Shown: positions 46,230 to 57,903, counted from the first letter of the stretch. The stretch: DNA of 64,000 bases from Branchiostoma lanceolatum (GCF_035083965.1 NC_089732.1:15879424-15943423); one strand, 5' to 3'. The notes: a model not told the origin generated them from the letters alone. A program made the numbers and translations.

Positions 46230-46810
46230 AGATGGTGGAAGTACCCGTTCTAATGATTGAATATGTCTGCTTATCCCCCATGTATTTCCATATTATACCA
46301 TGTATGTGTTGAAACAGGGCAAAAGTGATGTAGCACAGGCGTGTTACGGGTGTGAGAGGGTGGCACGCGACACAAGTTCATCAGTCCATTCCGATGAAAA
46401 CGAGTAAGTAGTGTCCCTGGTATTGGACGTGAAATGATCGTCCCGTGTTGAGTGAGGCGGAGTCACACCTCCAACACGTAAAAGACCCCACAACACTTAA
46501 GGGTCGTCCCCGGTGTGCGTGGATGAAATAATCTGGATGTGCACCTTGTACTGTTCAGTACAAACCTGCTGTGCAATACGCCATAAGGCTGTTTGCCGGG
46601 TATGCACTCCAAGAATAAGGGTGCTAATGTGTGATGTGACAGTTTTGGGGAATAATTGATGTTTGGAATGGTGAGAAATGGTGGAAGTAGCCGTTCTACA
46701 TTGACATCACATCATTTATATGGAATGTCACTGTTAATAACCCCATGTATTTCCATGTTATACCCTATATGTGTTCAAACAGGGTGATGATATGTGAAAT
46801 GACATTTTGG
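46230..46810. repeat. Diverged direct repeat downstream of the transposase-like gene
   Basis: GTGGAAGTACCCGTTCTA at about 46233 and GTGGAAGTAGCCGTTCTA at about 46681 are each followed by CCCATGTATTTCCAT, ATACC-TATGTGTT and AAACAGGG. The segments are about 450 bases apart and may be the non-coding end of the transposon. Confidence 0.55.
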
Positions 46811-47164
46811 AGAAGGCTTTTGGGTTTCAGCGAAAGTACTTCTGCCAAGCAGGGACCGTTAGGCGAGTGCCAAACCTAACAAAACTGCAGGTTGCTGAAA
46901 GTGACGAAAGGATAGGAATTGGCGGTCCTCACGGTGGGAAACTTCCCGATTAATGCCTACAGTCAGTAGAGCGCCTGCCTTCTATTAGGAGTGTTAGAAA
47001 AAGCACAGACGAAGGATTACTTCCATATTATCCATATCCGGTCGGTATTCTAAATGTTGCATTCTTTTGGCACAGACAGTCCAACATGTTGGTCGCGAAG
47101 GTGACATTTGCATATGTATAAAGAGTGTATTGATGTCATGACCTATTTCGTCTCACTCCATTTT

Positions 47165-47851
47165 GTCATATTGTATCTGGGGACACCGGAGATTTCATCG
47201 TACGGTTGCTGAAGATGACATCTTGTGAGGAATCTGCTAGTTACTCTCCCTGGAGAAGAAGACCGAGTGATTGTCTGCAACTTGTGTGAGTTGAAACTTT
47301 TCAGGTACAGGAACAATGATTTCCAGAACGGTTTGCCTGTATTTTGTGTGTGACATGTCATCTGTATGTGTACATGAAGTGAATTGATGTTAATTGCATA
47401 TTATTCCTCCATATGGGCTTTCCTTTAATTCGCAAATTTCCTCGGACCAATCCCCTGACGCGAACACAACTGGCTTGACTCATTTGTCCTGTAACTGGCA
47501 TACCTTAATCATTTCTGTGTTTCGTCATATTGTATCTGGGGACACCGGAGATTTCATCGTACGGTTGCTAAAGATGACATCTTGTGAGGAATCTGCTAGT
47601 TACTCTCCCTGGAGAAGAAGACCGAGTAATTGTCTGCAATTTGTGTGAGTTGAAACCTTTCAGGTAGAGGAACAATGATGTCCAGAACGGCTTGCTTGTA
47701 CTTTGTGTGTGACATGTCATCTGTATGTGTACATGAATTAAAGTATGACAGTGCTTAACGAATGATGTTAATTGCATTTTATTCGTCCATATGGAGTTTT
47801 CTTTAATTGTCAAATTTCCGCGGACCAATCCCCTGACGCTAACACACCTGG
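47165..47851 (+). promoter_or_regulatory. Tandemly duplicated upstream region of the Arg-Gly gene
   Basis: Copies at 47165-47473 and 47524-47851 (period about 359) share GTCATATTGTATCTGGGGAC, ATGACATCTTGTGAGGAATC and, near the 3' end of each, GGACCAATCCCCTGACG with a CCAAT box (47447-47451 and 47825-47829). The second copy leads into the TATA box of the gene. The first has lost or never had a downstream TATA box. Confidence 0.75.
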
Positions 47852-47877
47852 TACACACCTGGTTCATGCTAGGGCAC

Positions 47878-47885
47878 TATATAAT
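47878..47885 (+). promoter_or_regulatory. TATA box of the Arg-Gly gene
   Basis: TATATAAT, 40 bases upstream of the start codon and about 50 bases downstream of a CCAAT box. Standard spacing would put transcription start at about 47908, giving a very short 5' UTR. Confidence 0.6.
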
Positions 47886-47917
47886 CTGCTGCGTGTCAGT
47901 GACCTTCATTTGCTATC

Positions 47918-49601
47918 ATGGACGACCGACCAAGTGACATCGAAGAGTAAGTATTCGTTTTCTTACGACCGGTTGGCCCGTAATCTCGATGTGGCGGAGG
48001 CGGTTGCTGTCAGTGACAAGTTGTATTGGCTTTACCTTTGAAGATATGCCTTTGGAAGTAGTCTACACTTGTGAATTGTTGCCTAAGTATGAAAGTTTGA
48101 CCGGGAGTTTTCATTTTGAATGTTTATTTAAGTTGGTGGACTTGTTGGGAGGCGGGTTCGTAACCCGGCGTGCACGGCGTGGCGTGGTCACCCTTCCGTG
48201 GAGGCAAGTTCACCTTTTTCACAAAAGTTTCCGTTTCGGCCTCATGTCCCGAAAGTTCGAGTCCCCGGACTCTGACGTTTTTGTTTCTCCAGCAATAAAA
48301 GTATTCGTTTTCTTTGTATGAACACTCATAATGTCCATGTTAGCTCTACCACCGTTTGTAGGCAAAAGGACAAGACAACATTTAGTCCAACAACATGAAG
48401 TATCCAAGAATCCTGGTCGTGAAGTTGTACTTGTATATACTTATACTGTTTGCATTGATGTAGTAACAATAACGTCACAAATTATGTGCAATGAATGACC
48501 AAGCCAATTTGTTGCAGCATGATGGACGATGACCCACTGAAAACGCCGCCGGAGACTCCGCCGGGGAGACCCGGACAGACACGGCCGCCCTTGGGCGCAT
48601 GGAGCGGCCACGTGGCGGTGAGGGATCCGGGCCCCCCACCGATAGAGGGCTACGGAGCAAGCCTCATGTTGGCAGTGCAAACCGGCGGTAAGTTGTTGTT
48701 TCTGAAAGTAGTAGTAGGACATTGCTGAAAGTATTATTCGTAAAGAATGTACGCCATTGCGTCCTTTCTTGTGGCTGTAATGTATGTGTGTTAGCGGATC
48801 CTTATGAGGTCAGAATGAAGCATTCCTTCGTCGGTTTGTTCATTAGTTCATTAATGAATTCATTCCTTCATTTATTTATCCGTTAATTTCACCCGAACAG
48901 TACGCGTCGGCCTCGCTGAGCCCGGTGGTGGCGTGGGCGTTAGCGGTAAGTTGTTGTTTTTGAGAATAGTGAAGACTGTTAGAAGTATTATTCGTAAATA
49001 ATGGACGCCATTTGATGTTTTGTTTTGACTGTAATGTATGTGTTAGTTGATCCTGATTAGGTCACAAGAAAGCGTTCGCTTCTTCATCCATTGAATCGTT
49101 CGTTCGTTCATTCATTCGTTTTTTTTTTCATTTCTTTATTTCGTTTCAGGTACCGGTCGTGGTGATGGTGATCAAGGAGGGCCCGGTCCGTCTGGCGGCG
49201 GAGTAGGTGACGGCGGGGGACGTGGTGGCCGCGGGGGACGTGGTGGCCGCGGGGGACGTGGTGGCCGCGGTAAGTTCTTGTTTGTTGAAGTAGTAAACAC
49301 TTTGTTAAAATTATTATTTGTAAACAATGGACGCCATTCAGCACTTTGCGTAAACGGATCATAATTGTCACATAGATGGATAGATAGATGATTGATGGAT
49401 AGATAGATGATTGATTAATAGTTCTTTTTTGTTTCTTCAGGTAGAGGTCGTGGCGGTGCCCACATTGCCTTCAGAGAAGTGATGGAGGGGGCCGTGCATG
49501 GTCGGAACCGGTCCTCCATCCTGAATATTAATATCTATACGCGCAACAACAGCGTGTTCCCCCGATTTATATCATTTTTACATATTTCATTGCTTTTGTA
49601 A
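47918..49601 (+). CDS. Arg-Gly-rich (RGG-box) protein, 5 exons, unrecognised family
   Basis: Coding exons are 47918-47946, 48518-48687, 48901-48945, 49150-49269 and 49441-49601. All junctions are GT-AG. Exons 3 and 4 are flanked by phase-1 introns. Translation gives 174 aa: an acidic N-terminus (MDDRPSDIEDMMDDD), a Pro-rich stretch, Gly-rich linkers, an RGG-type run with Arg every third residue at 106-121 continuing to 127, and a C-terminus ending in a hydrophobic stretch (FISFLHISLLL). RGG boxes commonly bind RNA or DNA and are methylated. Function here is inferred only from composition. The RGG run is an 18-base repeat in tandem. Introns 2, 3 and 4 begin with the same sequence (GTAAGTTNTTGTTT) and stay similar, so the exons look duplicated together with their introns. 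AATAAA lies at 49723-49728. Confidence 0.72.
47989..48321 (+). CDS. Possible alternative ORF in intron 1 of the Arg-Gly gene
   Basis: An ATG-initiated frame of 110 codons, starting MWRRRLLSVTSCIGFTFEDM, in the sequence spliced out as intron 1. An AATAAA at 48294 near its end could end an unspliced or alternatively processed transcript. No domain was recognised. Composition is more protein-like than other open frames nearby, but there is no independent proof of translation. Confidence 0.25.
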   Translation: MWRRRLLSVTSCIGFTFEDMPLEVVYTCELLPKYESLTGSFHFECLFKLVDLLGGGFVTRRARRGVVTLPWRQVHLFHKSFRFGLMSRKFESPDSDVFVSPAIKVFVFFV

Positions 49602-49722
49602 TGATTGACTTGTAATATTTTTATGCCGTAATTCTTAGTACTCTATTGTTATGGTATATTTTATTTCAATTTCTTGTCATGTAACTTTTACCCTTGTTGT
49701 ACATTTCATTTTCATTATTGTT

Positions 49723-49728
49723 AATAAA
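49723..49728 (+). terminator. AATAAA polyadenylation signal of the Arg-Gly gene
   Basis: It lies 122 bases after the stop codon and is followed by a GT-rich segment (GAGTTGAAAACGTGTT). Confidence 0.7.
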
Positions 49729-49749
49729 GTCTTTCGAGTTGAAAACGTG

Positions 49750-50720
49750 TTATGCTGATTTTATTGTACTTTTCATCATCTTGGCCAATCGAACTTACAG
49801 TGTGATAAGTCACCAACATTGAGTTGTAAAGAACGAAATACGCTATCATATGAATTATACAACACTGTGTACAATAGGTAGAAAATCAGTGTCGTCATGA
49901 CAATACATCATGTTATACATAACAGTCCGTCCTTATCGATCATCTTTGGCCTTATTGTTTTAACAAACATTCCGGGTCATTTAGGGGAGGCCTACTGTCG
50001 CAGGAGAGGTTCTGGTCTGGCCGCTTTTTACGTGTCTCTATGCGTTTTTCTGTGGCTTTGTTTGTCGTTCTATTGTCTTTGTGTCACCAACCTCAAATTG
50101 GCATGGTGACATAAAGACAACGGAAGAGACAAGAAAGGCACACAAAAACGCAAAGTAACATACAAAATACAGCCGGAGCCTAACCTCTGCTTGGAGAGTA
50201 GGCCAGACAGCAAAGACACAAGTCAACATCACACTCATTGAAAATGTGGCCAAGAATGTAGAAAGTAAGGATTAACTTGTTAAATAATTAAGTAATTCAG
50301 AAAGAAACGTTTATGTTGGTGGACTATAACCAATACAAATGGAGGCAAGAGGGACATGGGGAAAACAATGATAAAGTCACTTTGAAATTGTACATACAGT
50401 TACCGGATACCAAATAAAACACGAATTGCACAAAGATAAGTTCAATGTAGATTACGCTGAAAACAAGTTCACATCTGTGAGGACAACTTCAGGGAATAAA
50501 GAACAGGGTTAGACAATGTTTGGCGAAATATTGTGACATGATTGTATAATCAGGACGACTACAGTATTTTGATCCCTGTTGACCTGGCGACAAACCCGAC
50601 GTAGACCCGACATTCGCAGGAAACGTATCGGAAGACTGGCGGGAAGTCAGCGGATGGGCTTGAGCGATTTTTTACCATTTCTGGATCTGTGTCGGGTCCA
50701 ACACGGGGAAAAGCTGCAGT
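49750..50720. other. Gene-free spacer
   Basis: No exon recognised. 50581-50710 is a GC-richer patch (ACCCGAC repeated, GTCGGGTCC) that resembles a short repeat remnant. Confidence 0.35.
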
Positions 50721-50721
50721 G

Positions 50722-51076
50722 AAAAACCGACAAGTCTGTTATCGTTCCGTTACCAATCCGACATATATCCCACCTCCCCGAGCACCGTGTGGCCAGAGAC
50801 TTTGACCCGCCAAATCTCCCATTCAGCGCGGCTTTGGATAAGTACCTGGTAGAGTTGATGAAAGAGTCAAAGGGGGTTCAGGATCTATATTTGTGGTCGC
50901 ACCCTGGTTTGTCTGATAGACACTGCCATCAATACTTTGCAAAAGATGGACTCCATCTGGCTGATCACGGGAATTACCTTTATTACAAGAGTGTCCGGGG
51001 GGCCATCGCTTCACATTTGAACAAGATCCGAGGAATTTTGTTTTTGTACGGGAGAGGGGGTGCATATTTGATCTAA
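50722..51076 (+). pseudogene. SGNH-hydrolase-like C-terminal fragment
   Basis: The frame opens at about 50722 and reads KSVIVPLPIRH, VARDFDPPN, YLVELMKES and YFAKDGLHLADHGNYLYYKS then VRGAIASHLN. The DGLHL motif is the block V D-x-x-H of SGNH esterases, with the following Gly and hydrophobic helix as usual. Blocks I-III (the Ser and Gly/Asn parts) are missing, so it is inactive alone. Such esterase domains occur in ORF1 of CR1-like LINEs, the most likely origin in this repeat-rich area. A terminal exon of a cellular gene is the alternative. Confidence 0.45.
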
Positions 51077-51290
51077 CTTTCTCCCCAAATCAGAAAAACG
51101 GTGATATACTGTGTCAGAACTGTCACTGAAATGTCGGCTGTAATTGTGTCAATGTCTTTGTCTTAAAGAAAGTTGTTATCTGATATTTTGTCCTTCTTGA
51201 TACCATCATTGATGATTACTGCAATTATCATGAAATGAAGTTTTAATTGAGCGATATGTTCATCAAATATAATCATATGATATCTTTCAG

Positions 51291-51674
51291 CACAGCAGTG
51301 GATGTTCTGAAGGACAACAAAACTGTGGCCAAGGCCTTATTTGTTTACGAAAAAGATGGCACTGCAGAGCTGATTCTATACAAAGGGATGGAGGAGCCTG
51401 AGTTTTTAGGAGTCCAGGTGATATCTTATTGATCAAACTGACTATCTTGATGAGCATAGCTACCAGGATAATACATTTCTAAAGGAGTCGATTCATGATG
51501 AAAGTGATCATCCTGTGTTGGGATAATTGACATCTACCATGCCTGTGGATGCACATTGAGTTCTTTGCAGCTCCTTTACAGGTAAACTATACGTTCACCT
51601 GGAGTAGAGAAAACTTACGTCCCGAGATGAAGCCATGCGAAAGCAGTCTCCGAAGCGAAAGGCAGAAAGACTAA
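51291..51674 (+). CDS. Unrecognised spliced gene tail or remnant
   Basis: Exon 51291-51417 follows a TATCTTTCAG acceptor and ends CAG|GTGATA. Exon 51582-51674 follows CCTTTACAG in phase 0 and stops. It reads STAVDVLKDNKTVAKALFVY, EKDGTAELILYKGMEEPEF and VNYTFTWSRENLRPEM. After the stop, another frame continues for about 70 codons as a Lys/Arg-rich sequence (TKGKRKTKRSSQSRPHPSRK), so a one-base frameshift may have truncated a longer basic protein. No family recognised. The upstream part was not found. Confidence 0.3.
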
Positions 51675-52851
51675 GGCCAACCCACAGGGACAACCCACAG
51701 CGACGTCTACCAAGCAACAGTTAGAAAAGGCAATGACCAAGGGCAAGAGAAAGACAAAGAGGTCTTCCCAATCACGCCCACACCCATCAAGAAAGCACCA
51801 AATAGGTTTTGGCAGCAGTGCCTATGTCCAGGGCACCTCCTCTTAATAACACATATGGGGCTGTGTCTGGGAAAAGAAACCCAAAGAAGAAGCTGCAGTT
51901 TAATTTGTAATAATTCTAGGACAAGTATACTTGAATAGATGGATTTAACACGGCGTTATAATTAATATTATTGTAGTTAGACTGTAATAATGCTCTACTA
52001 GTTTATATTTTGATTGTATTTCCTCTAGTTTACATTGATTTTTTATTGTATTTTGAAGTCTAGATAAACAGCATTAAACTCACTCATGTGTCAGTGTGAT
52101 ACACGATAACTATATGGTAACAATGTTAATGCTTCCCTAATGATTTCCTTAGATGTACATGATGTGTTGCATAAGGCACCGTCAGTTCGCTACTCTCACT
52201 TGTAATGGCAAACAATCTGTGCAATTGAATCAACTGATTTATTTAACACAGCATTTGACTTCTTGTTGAGTGGGGCAAGGTGGTCAACATAAAAAGTAAT
52301 ATTGGTGAATAATGTTCTAATTTACATTGAGTTTGATTGTATTTGACAATCTGGATATGCTAGAAGTGGGTTTGTTTCTTTCAACCTGATTAACTACTAG
52401 ACGAATCATTGAAGGTATGTAAGATTAAATGATGTATATGTTACACAGAACACAAATGATAATAACTTCAAGTGTATGATGATAATGATAAATAATGCTT
52501 TACTTCTATGTACATGGCCCATTAACTTCACTACCTCAGTGATTTATGAGGTGGATATATATGTAGTAATCAACCAACCTTAATTGTGACACTGTACTAG
52601 TACACATTAGGGGTGGGTTGTTACCTATACATCAAAAGATCTCACACTTAAACTTTCCAGAGTCAAAAAAGTTAAACAATGGTATGGAAGAATAAATGTA
52701 TTGTGTACAGCAACTGTAAGGAATTCCACAGTTCAAAAGAAGGCAGCAGGGTTGAAGTCTGCGGCTACTGAGACGGAATGAAGGGCCAAGCAGGAAACCG
52801 AAAGGACTGCTTGCCTGGATAAAATACACCTGCCCTCTGTATCCAATTCTC

Positions 52852-53160
52852 TTGTGATGTCAAATCATAATGTACGTACTCTCTACCAACAAGGTAAGAC
52901 ACATCAGCTCTCCTCAGGTTGTCAGGATGTTGGCATTGACATGTCAGGGATCCAAGAGCACCGCCCCATTACACCCTTCACTTATGAATTGTGGTCAGAA
53001 GATAAAAACCATGTCCTGATGTATAGCTCAGCCTCGGATAGAAGAATTGGAGGAAACAGTTTTCTACTATCCAAGAACTTGACTGTATACATGCCTCCAA
53101 AATGTTGAATCCATTACACCTAGAATTAAGGCTGCGCCTTTCTATGGAATGCATCCTACA
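52852..53160 (+). mobile_element. LINE endonuclease fragment
   Basis: NVRTLYQQGKTHQLSSGCQD, VGIDMSGIQEHR and SEDKNHVLMYSSASDRRIGG NSFLLSK match the N-terminal APE-type endonuclease of LINE pol proteins (N near the start, Q-E at the metal site). A frameshift near 53098 moves VESITPRIKAAPF to another frame. This is a 5' fragment only. Confidence 0.65.
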
Positions 53161-53251
53161 TCGAGGATGAAGAAAAGCGTCGTATACGGAACGTGTATGA
53201 AGAGTAACTTTTCTGTATATCAGCACTGATGCCTTAGCCTATATAGCCTTC

Positions 53252-53405
53252 GTTATAACCACTGGCTCAATCTTTTCGTTTGCTAACCACGGACCATCCT
53301 TTGTCATAACCACTGGCACAATCTTTTCGCTTGCTAACCACGGAGGCACGGACCATCCTTTGTCATAACCACTGGCACAATCTTTTCGCTTGCTAACCAC
53401 GTGGC
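53252..53405. repeat. Three-copy tandem repeat
   Basis: TAACCACTGGCNCAATCTTT then TCGCTTGCTAACCACGGA recurs at about 53256, 53309 and 53367. The middle unit has an 8-base insertion (GGCACGGA-like). Confidence 0.8.
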
Positions 53406-53431
53406 TATCGAGATTGAAGTTAAACACACTC

Positions 53432-53545
53432 CACTGCCAGTGGACTAGCCCCCTGCTGCAGTGATTGCACCACAGTGTGGCCCAGGGCTATGAAACGGAG
53501 ATGGGCACCGCCCTATACACCTTATGGTGTGGGAGGATTTTAACT
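53432..53545 (-). repeat. Dispersed repeat, minus-strand copy
   Basis: The reverse complement of the 9478-9606 segment: GCCAGTGGACTAGCCCCCTG, CACCACAGTGTGGCCC and GCACCGCCCTATA appear in order. Confidence 0.75.
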
Positions 53546-53824
53546 AGCTAACTAATTTGTATCGTTTCAATATCCTCAAATATTTCATGTACGCTTCAAT
53601 GAAATGCAAATATGGGCCGTAATATGGCGGCCGGTGTTGTTTTGAACATCACACGTGCAGTGTGAGGGTAATATATTCGAAACAGATTGAGGTCGGAATT
53701 AACTAGACTGTGTCTAAAAGAGTCCTTGAAAATAAGACGCAAATCATAGGTACAAGGTTATCTGCATAGTTTTGCTCTAATTTGTTTGGCTACCTCTAAA
53801 GCTATGTACCATATTTAATATGAT

Positions 53825-53856
53825 TACCTTCGCCGAGAAGGTTATGCAGAGGGTAG

Positions 53857-53895
<39 letters not shown>

Positions 53896-54377
53896 GACCA
53901 CCATAACTCAAGAAGACCTAGATGGATTGTTTTGATATTTGGTGTGTTGGTAGGTCATGATGAGACCTACAAGTGATTGGATTTTGGGTCCCCTAGCGGC
54001 TTGTCACGGTACTGCAGTGGAACTTCCTGTTTTGATATCTCGTGTTCTGGACATGCTATGGAACTGATTTTTGAGTGGTAGGTAGCTCTTTGGACAGAGA
54101 GTAAGTGCTATAAGTTTTTTGAACTGCAGGAGCAGGTTTTGCTTCAGACTTTGAAAGGGAATAACTCAAGAAGGGCTTGATGAATGGTCATGATTTTTGG
54201 TAAGTAGCTTGAGTGATGATGTACATGATTAGATACTTATTTGCAAATCGGTATCTAATTTGCATAATTAATAAGGAAAGTTTGTACATTTGCCAAATTC
54301 CAGGATAGGACTCTCAAACATGTGACACATGTAACTGGGGAAGAGAGAAATATTAATAGATATCAAATATGCAAATG
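53825..54377 (+). mobile_element. Helentron-like element H, 3'-truncated
   Basis: It starts ACCTTCGCCGAGAAGGTTAT like elements A and C, then has a (GT)n tract, TTTTGGGTCCCCTAGCGGCT and GGGCTTGATGAATGGTCATG. It breaks off at ATGCAAATGAAGACC, where LINE sequence begins, so the LINE inserted into or recombined with it. Confidence 0.6.
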
Positions 54378-54925
54378 AAGACCGACGACGATTCAATTCA
54401 AAAAATTACTAGACAGCTCTACGCTAAGGCAAATTCTCTCTCACGTAAATGCTACTCATGTTTAGCAGAGGTGAAGCGCATCCTTCTTACTTCGCAGTGT
54501 TCTGCCATGTACTGCGCACAACTTTGGACCTACCACAGTGCAATGCAGAGACTCCGGGTGGCTTACCATGACGATTTTAAGATGTTGATGTCTCAGCCTA
54601 GGAGTACTAGTAACTCTTTACTCTTCTCGCGCTGTCGGGTTGATACCTTCGACGCCAGGAGGCTAAGGTGACACCCTCATTTGTGACGCGTCTCCTTGCG
54701 TCTGGAAACAGCGTTATTCAACTGCTATGCCACAACGAGGTTTTCTCTCTGAGCAGGCACTGGCCTTAAACTGTCGATTGGTCCTCCCACCTGATCGTTT
54801 CGACACTACTTGATGCAATATTTTTGTCGTTGTTGTTATATGTAGATGTCTGTAAATTGTCTTTGTTGATTTTTAATATGGGCCTTCGGCCTGAGTCAAA
54901 GAATAAATAAATGAATAAATTCAAT
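54378..54925 (+). mobile_element. CR1-type LINE 3' end
   Basis: The C-terminal pol frame reads KITRQLYAKANSLSRKCYSC, LRVAYHDDFKMLMSQPRSTS and RVDTFDARR, typical of the last 100 residues of CR1-like LINE pol. It is followed by decayed coding sequence and a 3' UTR with a small hairpin GGGCCTTCGGCC and an AATAAATAAATGAATAAA tail. Confidence 0.75.
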
Positions 54926-55199
54926 TTTGAAGGCAATGCCCCATTTGACGTTGATCTTTCATGGATGAAGTCATGAAATGGATGACCAAGTGCAATTGTA
55001 ATTTCTTGCAGAACGGAGGCGCTGAAAAAAGACCAGTTTGATGGAAGAGGTGAAGAGGAGACGGAGCTGTCCGTACTGACACTGATGACCCTCTCAATTC
55101 TAAAAAACTTCAACAGGCATCGAAATTGGAGACATGCAACAACCAGAGAGCCATTTTTCTATGGAGTAACCAACATATTTTTTTAACTCTACGCTGTGG

Positions 55200-57376
55200 T
55201 TTTTAGTGACAGTAGCACCTTGATAATGTTTGACAAAAATGGGGTTTGCAACAGTTTTTCGTAGTTGTGTTCAGACTTTATACAACAAGGCTTACTATAA
55301 AATTTCGGTTATTGGTTTCTTATCTGATAAAATACTTTTTTTAAGAGGAGTTAGGCAATGGTGCTCCTTGTGTCCATTATTATACACAATTCCTTTGAAA
55401 CCAATTGCGTGCATGATCCGGAATGATAACGAAATAAAAAGTGTGGCATTACCTAATGGCAATGAGAAACAAACTCTCAATGTATGCAGGTGATACCAAT
55501 GGCATCTTGACAGCAAATAGTTCCATTTTCACTACGGAGAAAGGAACAGGTGCGAAACTAAACAAAGGAAAAACAGAAGCTCTTTGGTAATAGGTAAATG
55601 GAGTGGTAGGAAAGACAAGCCAGTGGCTATCAAAAGATAGACTTCCACTGCTATAAAGCTATTAGGCGGTTTCTTTGGAAATAACAGAATTATAAACATA
55701 AATTGGAAATTTAGAACTTCAAAATTTGTAGAAACACTGAAAAAAATGGTAAGAAAACAACTTGACCTTTAAGGCCGAACTGTAATTTTGATTACTCTTG
55801 GTTCTCCAAGTCGTATAGCCCCAGTTTTTGAAATGCCGGCCAGATATGCCAAAGAAATTGGAAGAAACACTTTCGCATTAATGTGGGGAGGCAAAGCGCA
55901 GCAAGTTAAGAAAGAAGCCTCGTATTTAGCAAAGGAACAAGGAGGCTATGGTGTTGTCAATGCACAGGAGAAAGCCACGTGTATGTTTATTCTAACATTT
56001 GAAGAATTCTTTAATGCTAATACAATAGCATGGAAGATTTTAGGACAATACTAGTTAGGAGTATTCTTAAAAAGACTTGCAATTGGTTATGTTGAATGGG
56101 CTAATTTGGCTCCTCATATTCTTGAATGGCCTCCCATACAAAATTCTTTGAAAACCCTTGTAGAATCTGTTTACAGAACAAAGAAAATATTTAATTTTAG
56201 AACAACGGATTTATCAAAGCTTTGTGGTATTATGATTGGAAGGGCATCAATAAAGCCTTGACTTTTTTTTCTTTTCTATGACTAAATAACTACTGTGGTC
56301 GCAGCATGGTTATTCATGTGTGTTTTCCTTCACGTAGTCCAGTGGCCGTTGCAGGTTAGCTGTAGCAGCACCTACCTCCGCCCTTCGCTGTCTCCATCTC
56401 TGTCTTCGACTAGTGATGCAGACTGGCACAGGTCCAAGGACTCCCTGTCTTGGATCAATGGCCGCCATTGTCATTCTTGACATGCGGCCTCTTGCCGTAC
56501 CGAAGAGTAGCACTCTAAAACGCCTGAGGTAGTGATCTACCTCAACAGGATGTTACTGGGTCTAGAGTCACTTTACTTTGAGCCAGAGGAAAAAAAAGAT
56601 GAGTCGAGAAAATCATTAGCAAAAAGTGAGGAGGGGGGCGTTCTCACTGTATAAGATGCTTGTCCTGTTTTGCATAACTAAGAAACGAAAACCAGAAAAG
56701 GAACATGGAATAACTTCAAACCCTGTCTACACTATTCAGCAATGGTGAACGGCTAGCCATTTGGGACTCCAACGCTGAGGATGGCTTCAGATTTTTCCTC
56801 AGTGCAGCCTTACATCGTAGATCAGAATCCCTTCAGAGAATGGGAAAAATTATGGAAGAAAGTGCAGAGTAATATAAAATGTTGCCAAATTTCATCACGG
56901 ATTTGAACTGGAAAATAAAGTAGTTGACACTAAAAGTCTCCTCAATACCTGGGGCTGGACAAGAGATAACAAATGCCAATGGCCAGGCTGCAAAGAAGAG
57001 GAAACGTTGTCACATATATTTTCTCCTGCACCAAAGCAGAGGAAGTACGGTGCTGGGTAGAAGGATTTGTAAGAAGTGGCTGTGTCCCACTTTCAAAATC
57101 CAAAAAAAAATGTGCTACTGGAGGACCCGGCATTAGTCAGCGGAATAACAAAGCGAAAACCAAAAAATAATCGCTTACATTGTATCAATGGTCAGATGTC
57201 GGCTGTGGTTAGAGAGATGTCATCTGTCCCTCGAAAGGAAAGTATCAGCCGCAAAAGCAACCGTTGTCACTTTAAAACAACTTATAATTATAAAAGACAA
57301 CATCAATGTGGAGTTTCATAGACTCCCAAAGAGCACTTTCGTTCAAAACTGGAAAAAAGATATGCACTGGCTGTAA
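55200..57376 (+). mobile_element. Degenerate L1/Tx1-type LINE, RT to C-terminus
   Basis: Broken frames read in order. RT motifs are ISVIGFLSDKILFLRGVRQW and CSLCPLLYTIPLKPIACMIR. LLGGFFGNNRIININWKF follows. Then come ALMWGGKAQQVKKEASYLAK EQGGYGVVNAQEKA and a PHILEWPP region. The C-terminal zinc motif is KCQWPGCKEEETLSHIFSC, and the end is STFVQNWKKDMHWL-stop at 57376. The canonical G-V-R-Q-G is mutated to GVRQW and the catalytic YADD box is destroyed. There are many frameshifts, so it is inactive. Confidence 0.8.
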
Positions 57377-57903
57377 ATTAAACAAGATAAAGTGATGTTT
57401 TTAGGATGGTCGCCGATCGACTGCCATGTCTTCACTTATTCATACCTCTTAAGGCGTGACAAGTGATCAGGTCAGCTAGCTGCGTGAACCAGGTTCACCT
57501 GTGACCCCAGGGCCACCCATCCGCCATTCTACGATGGGGGCCACCTGTCAGTCTATCCCAATATAGGGATGGCAGGACCTCGGATGGACAAGTTAACAAT
57601 AAACCAAAACTAGATGACCTTAGGTCAGATCTGAATCGATTGTATCTCTAAAAAAATCATTTATGATTGGTTAAATTGATAGAATCACGGTTTGACGCTT
57701 CTGACGTTCGCAAGCATTTTATTTGAATCCCTCTGAATCTAAATGTTTCACGATGCCTTTCTTCTCTTGAAGGTTTCCCATCTATGAACATATCCCCATG
57801 TTGTGTTTGCATGTACGTTTAGCCTTGATTTATTCCACATAGTTTCTATTCTGAATAATCAAGGAAAATATGGTGTCCGATCGTAATCAGGCCTGACCGG
57901 TCG

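Noticed and set aside
56295..56513. Opposing open frames with Arg-rich minus-strand product
   Set aside because: They lie within or beside the decayed LINE, with no start or splice context and no recognised family.
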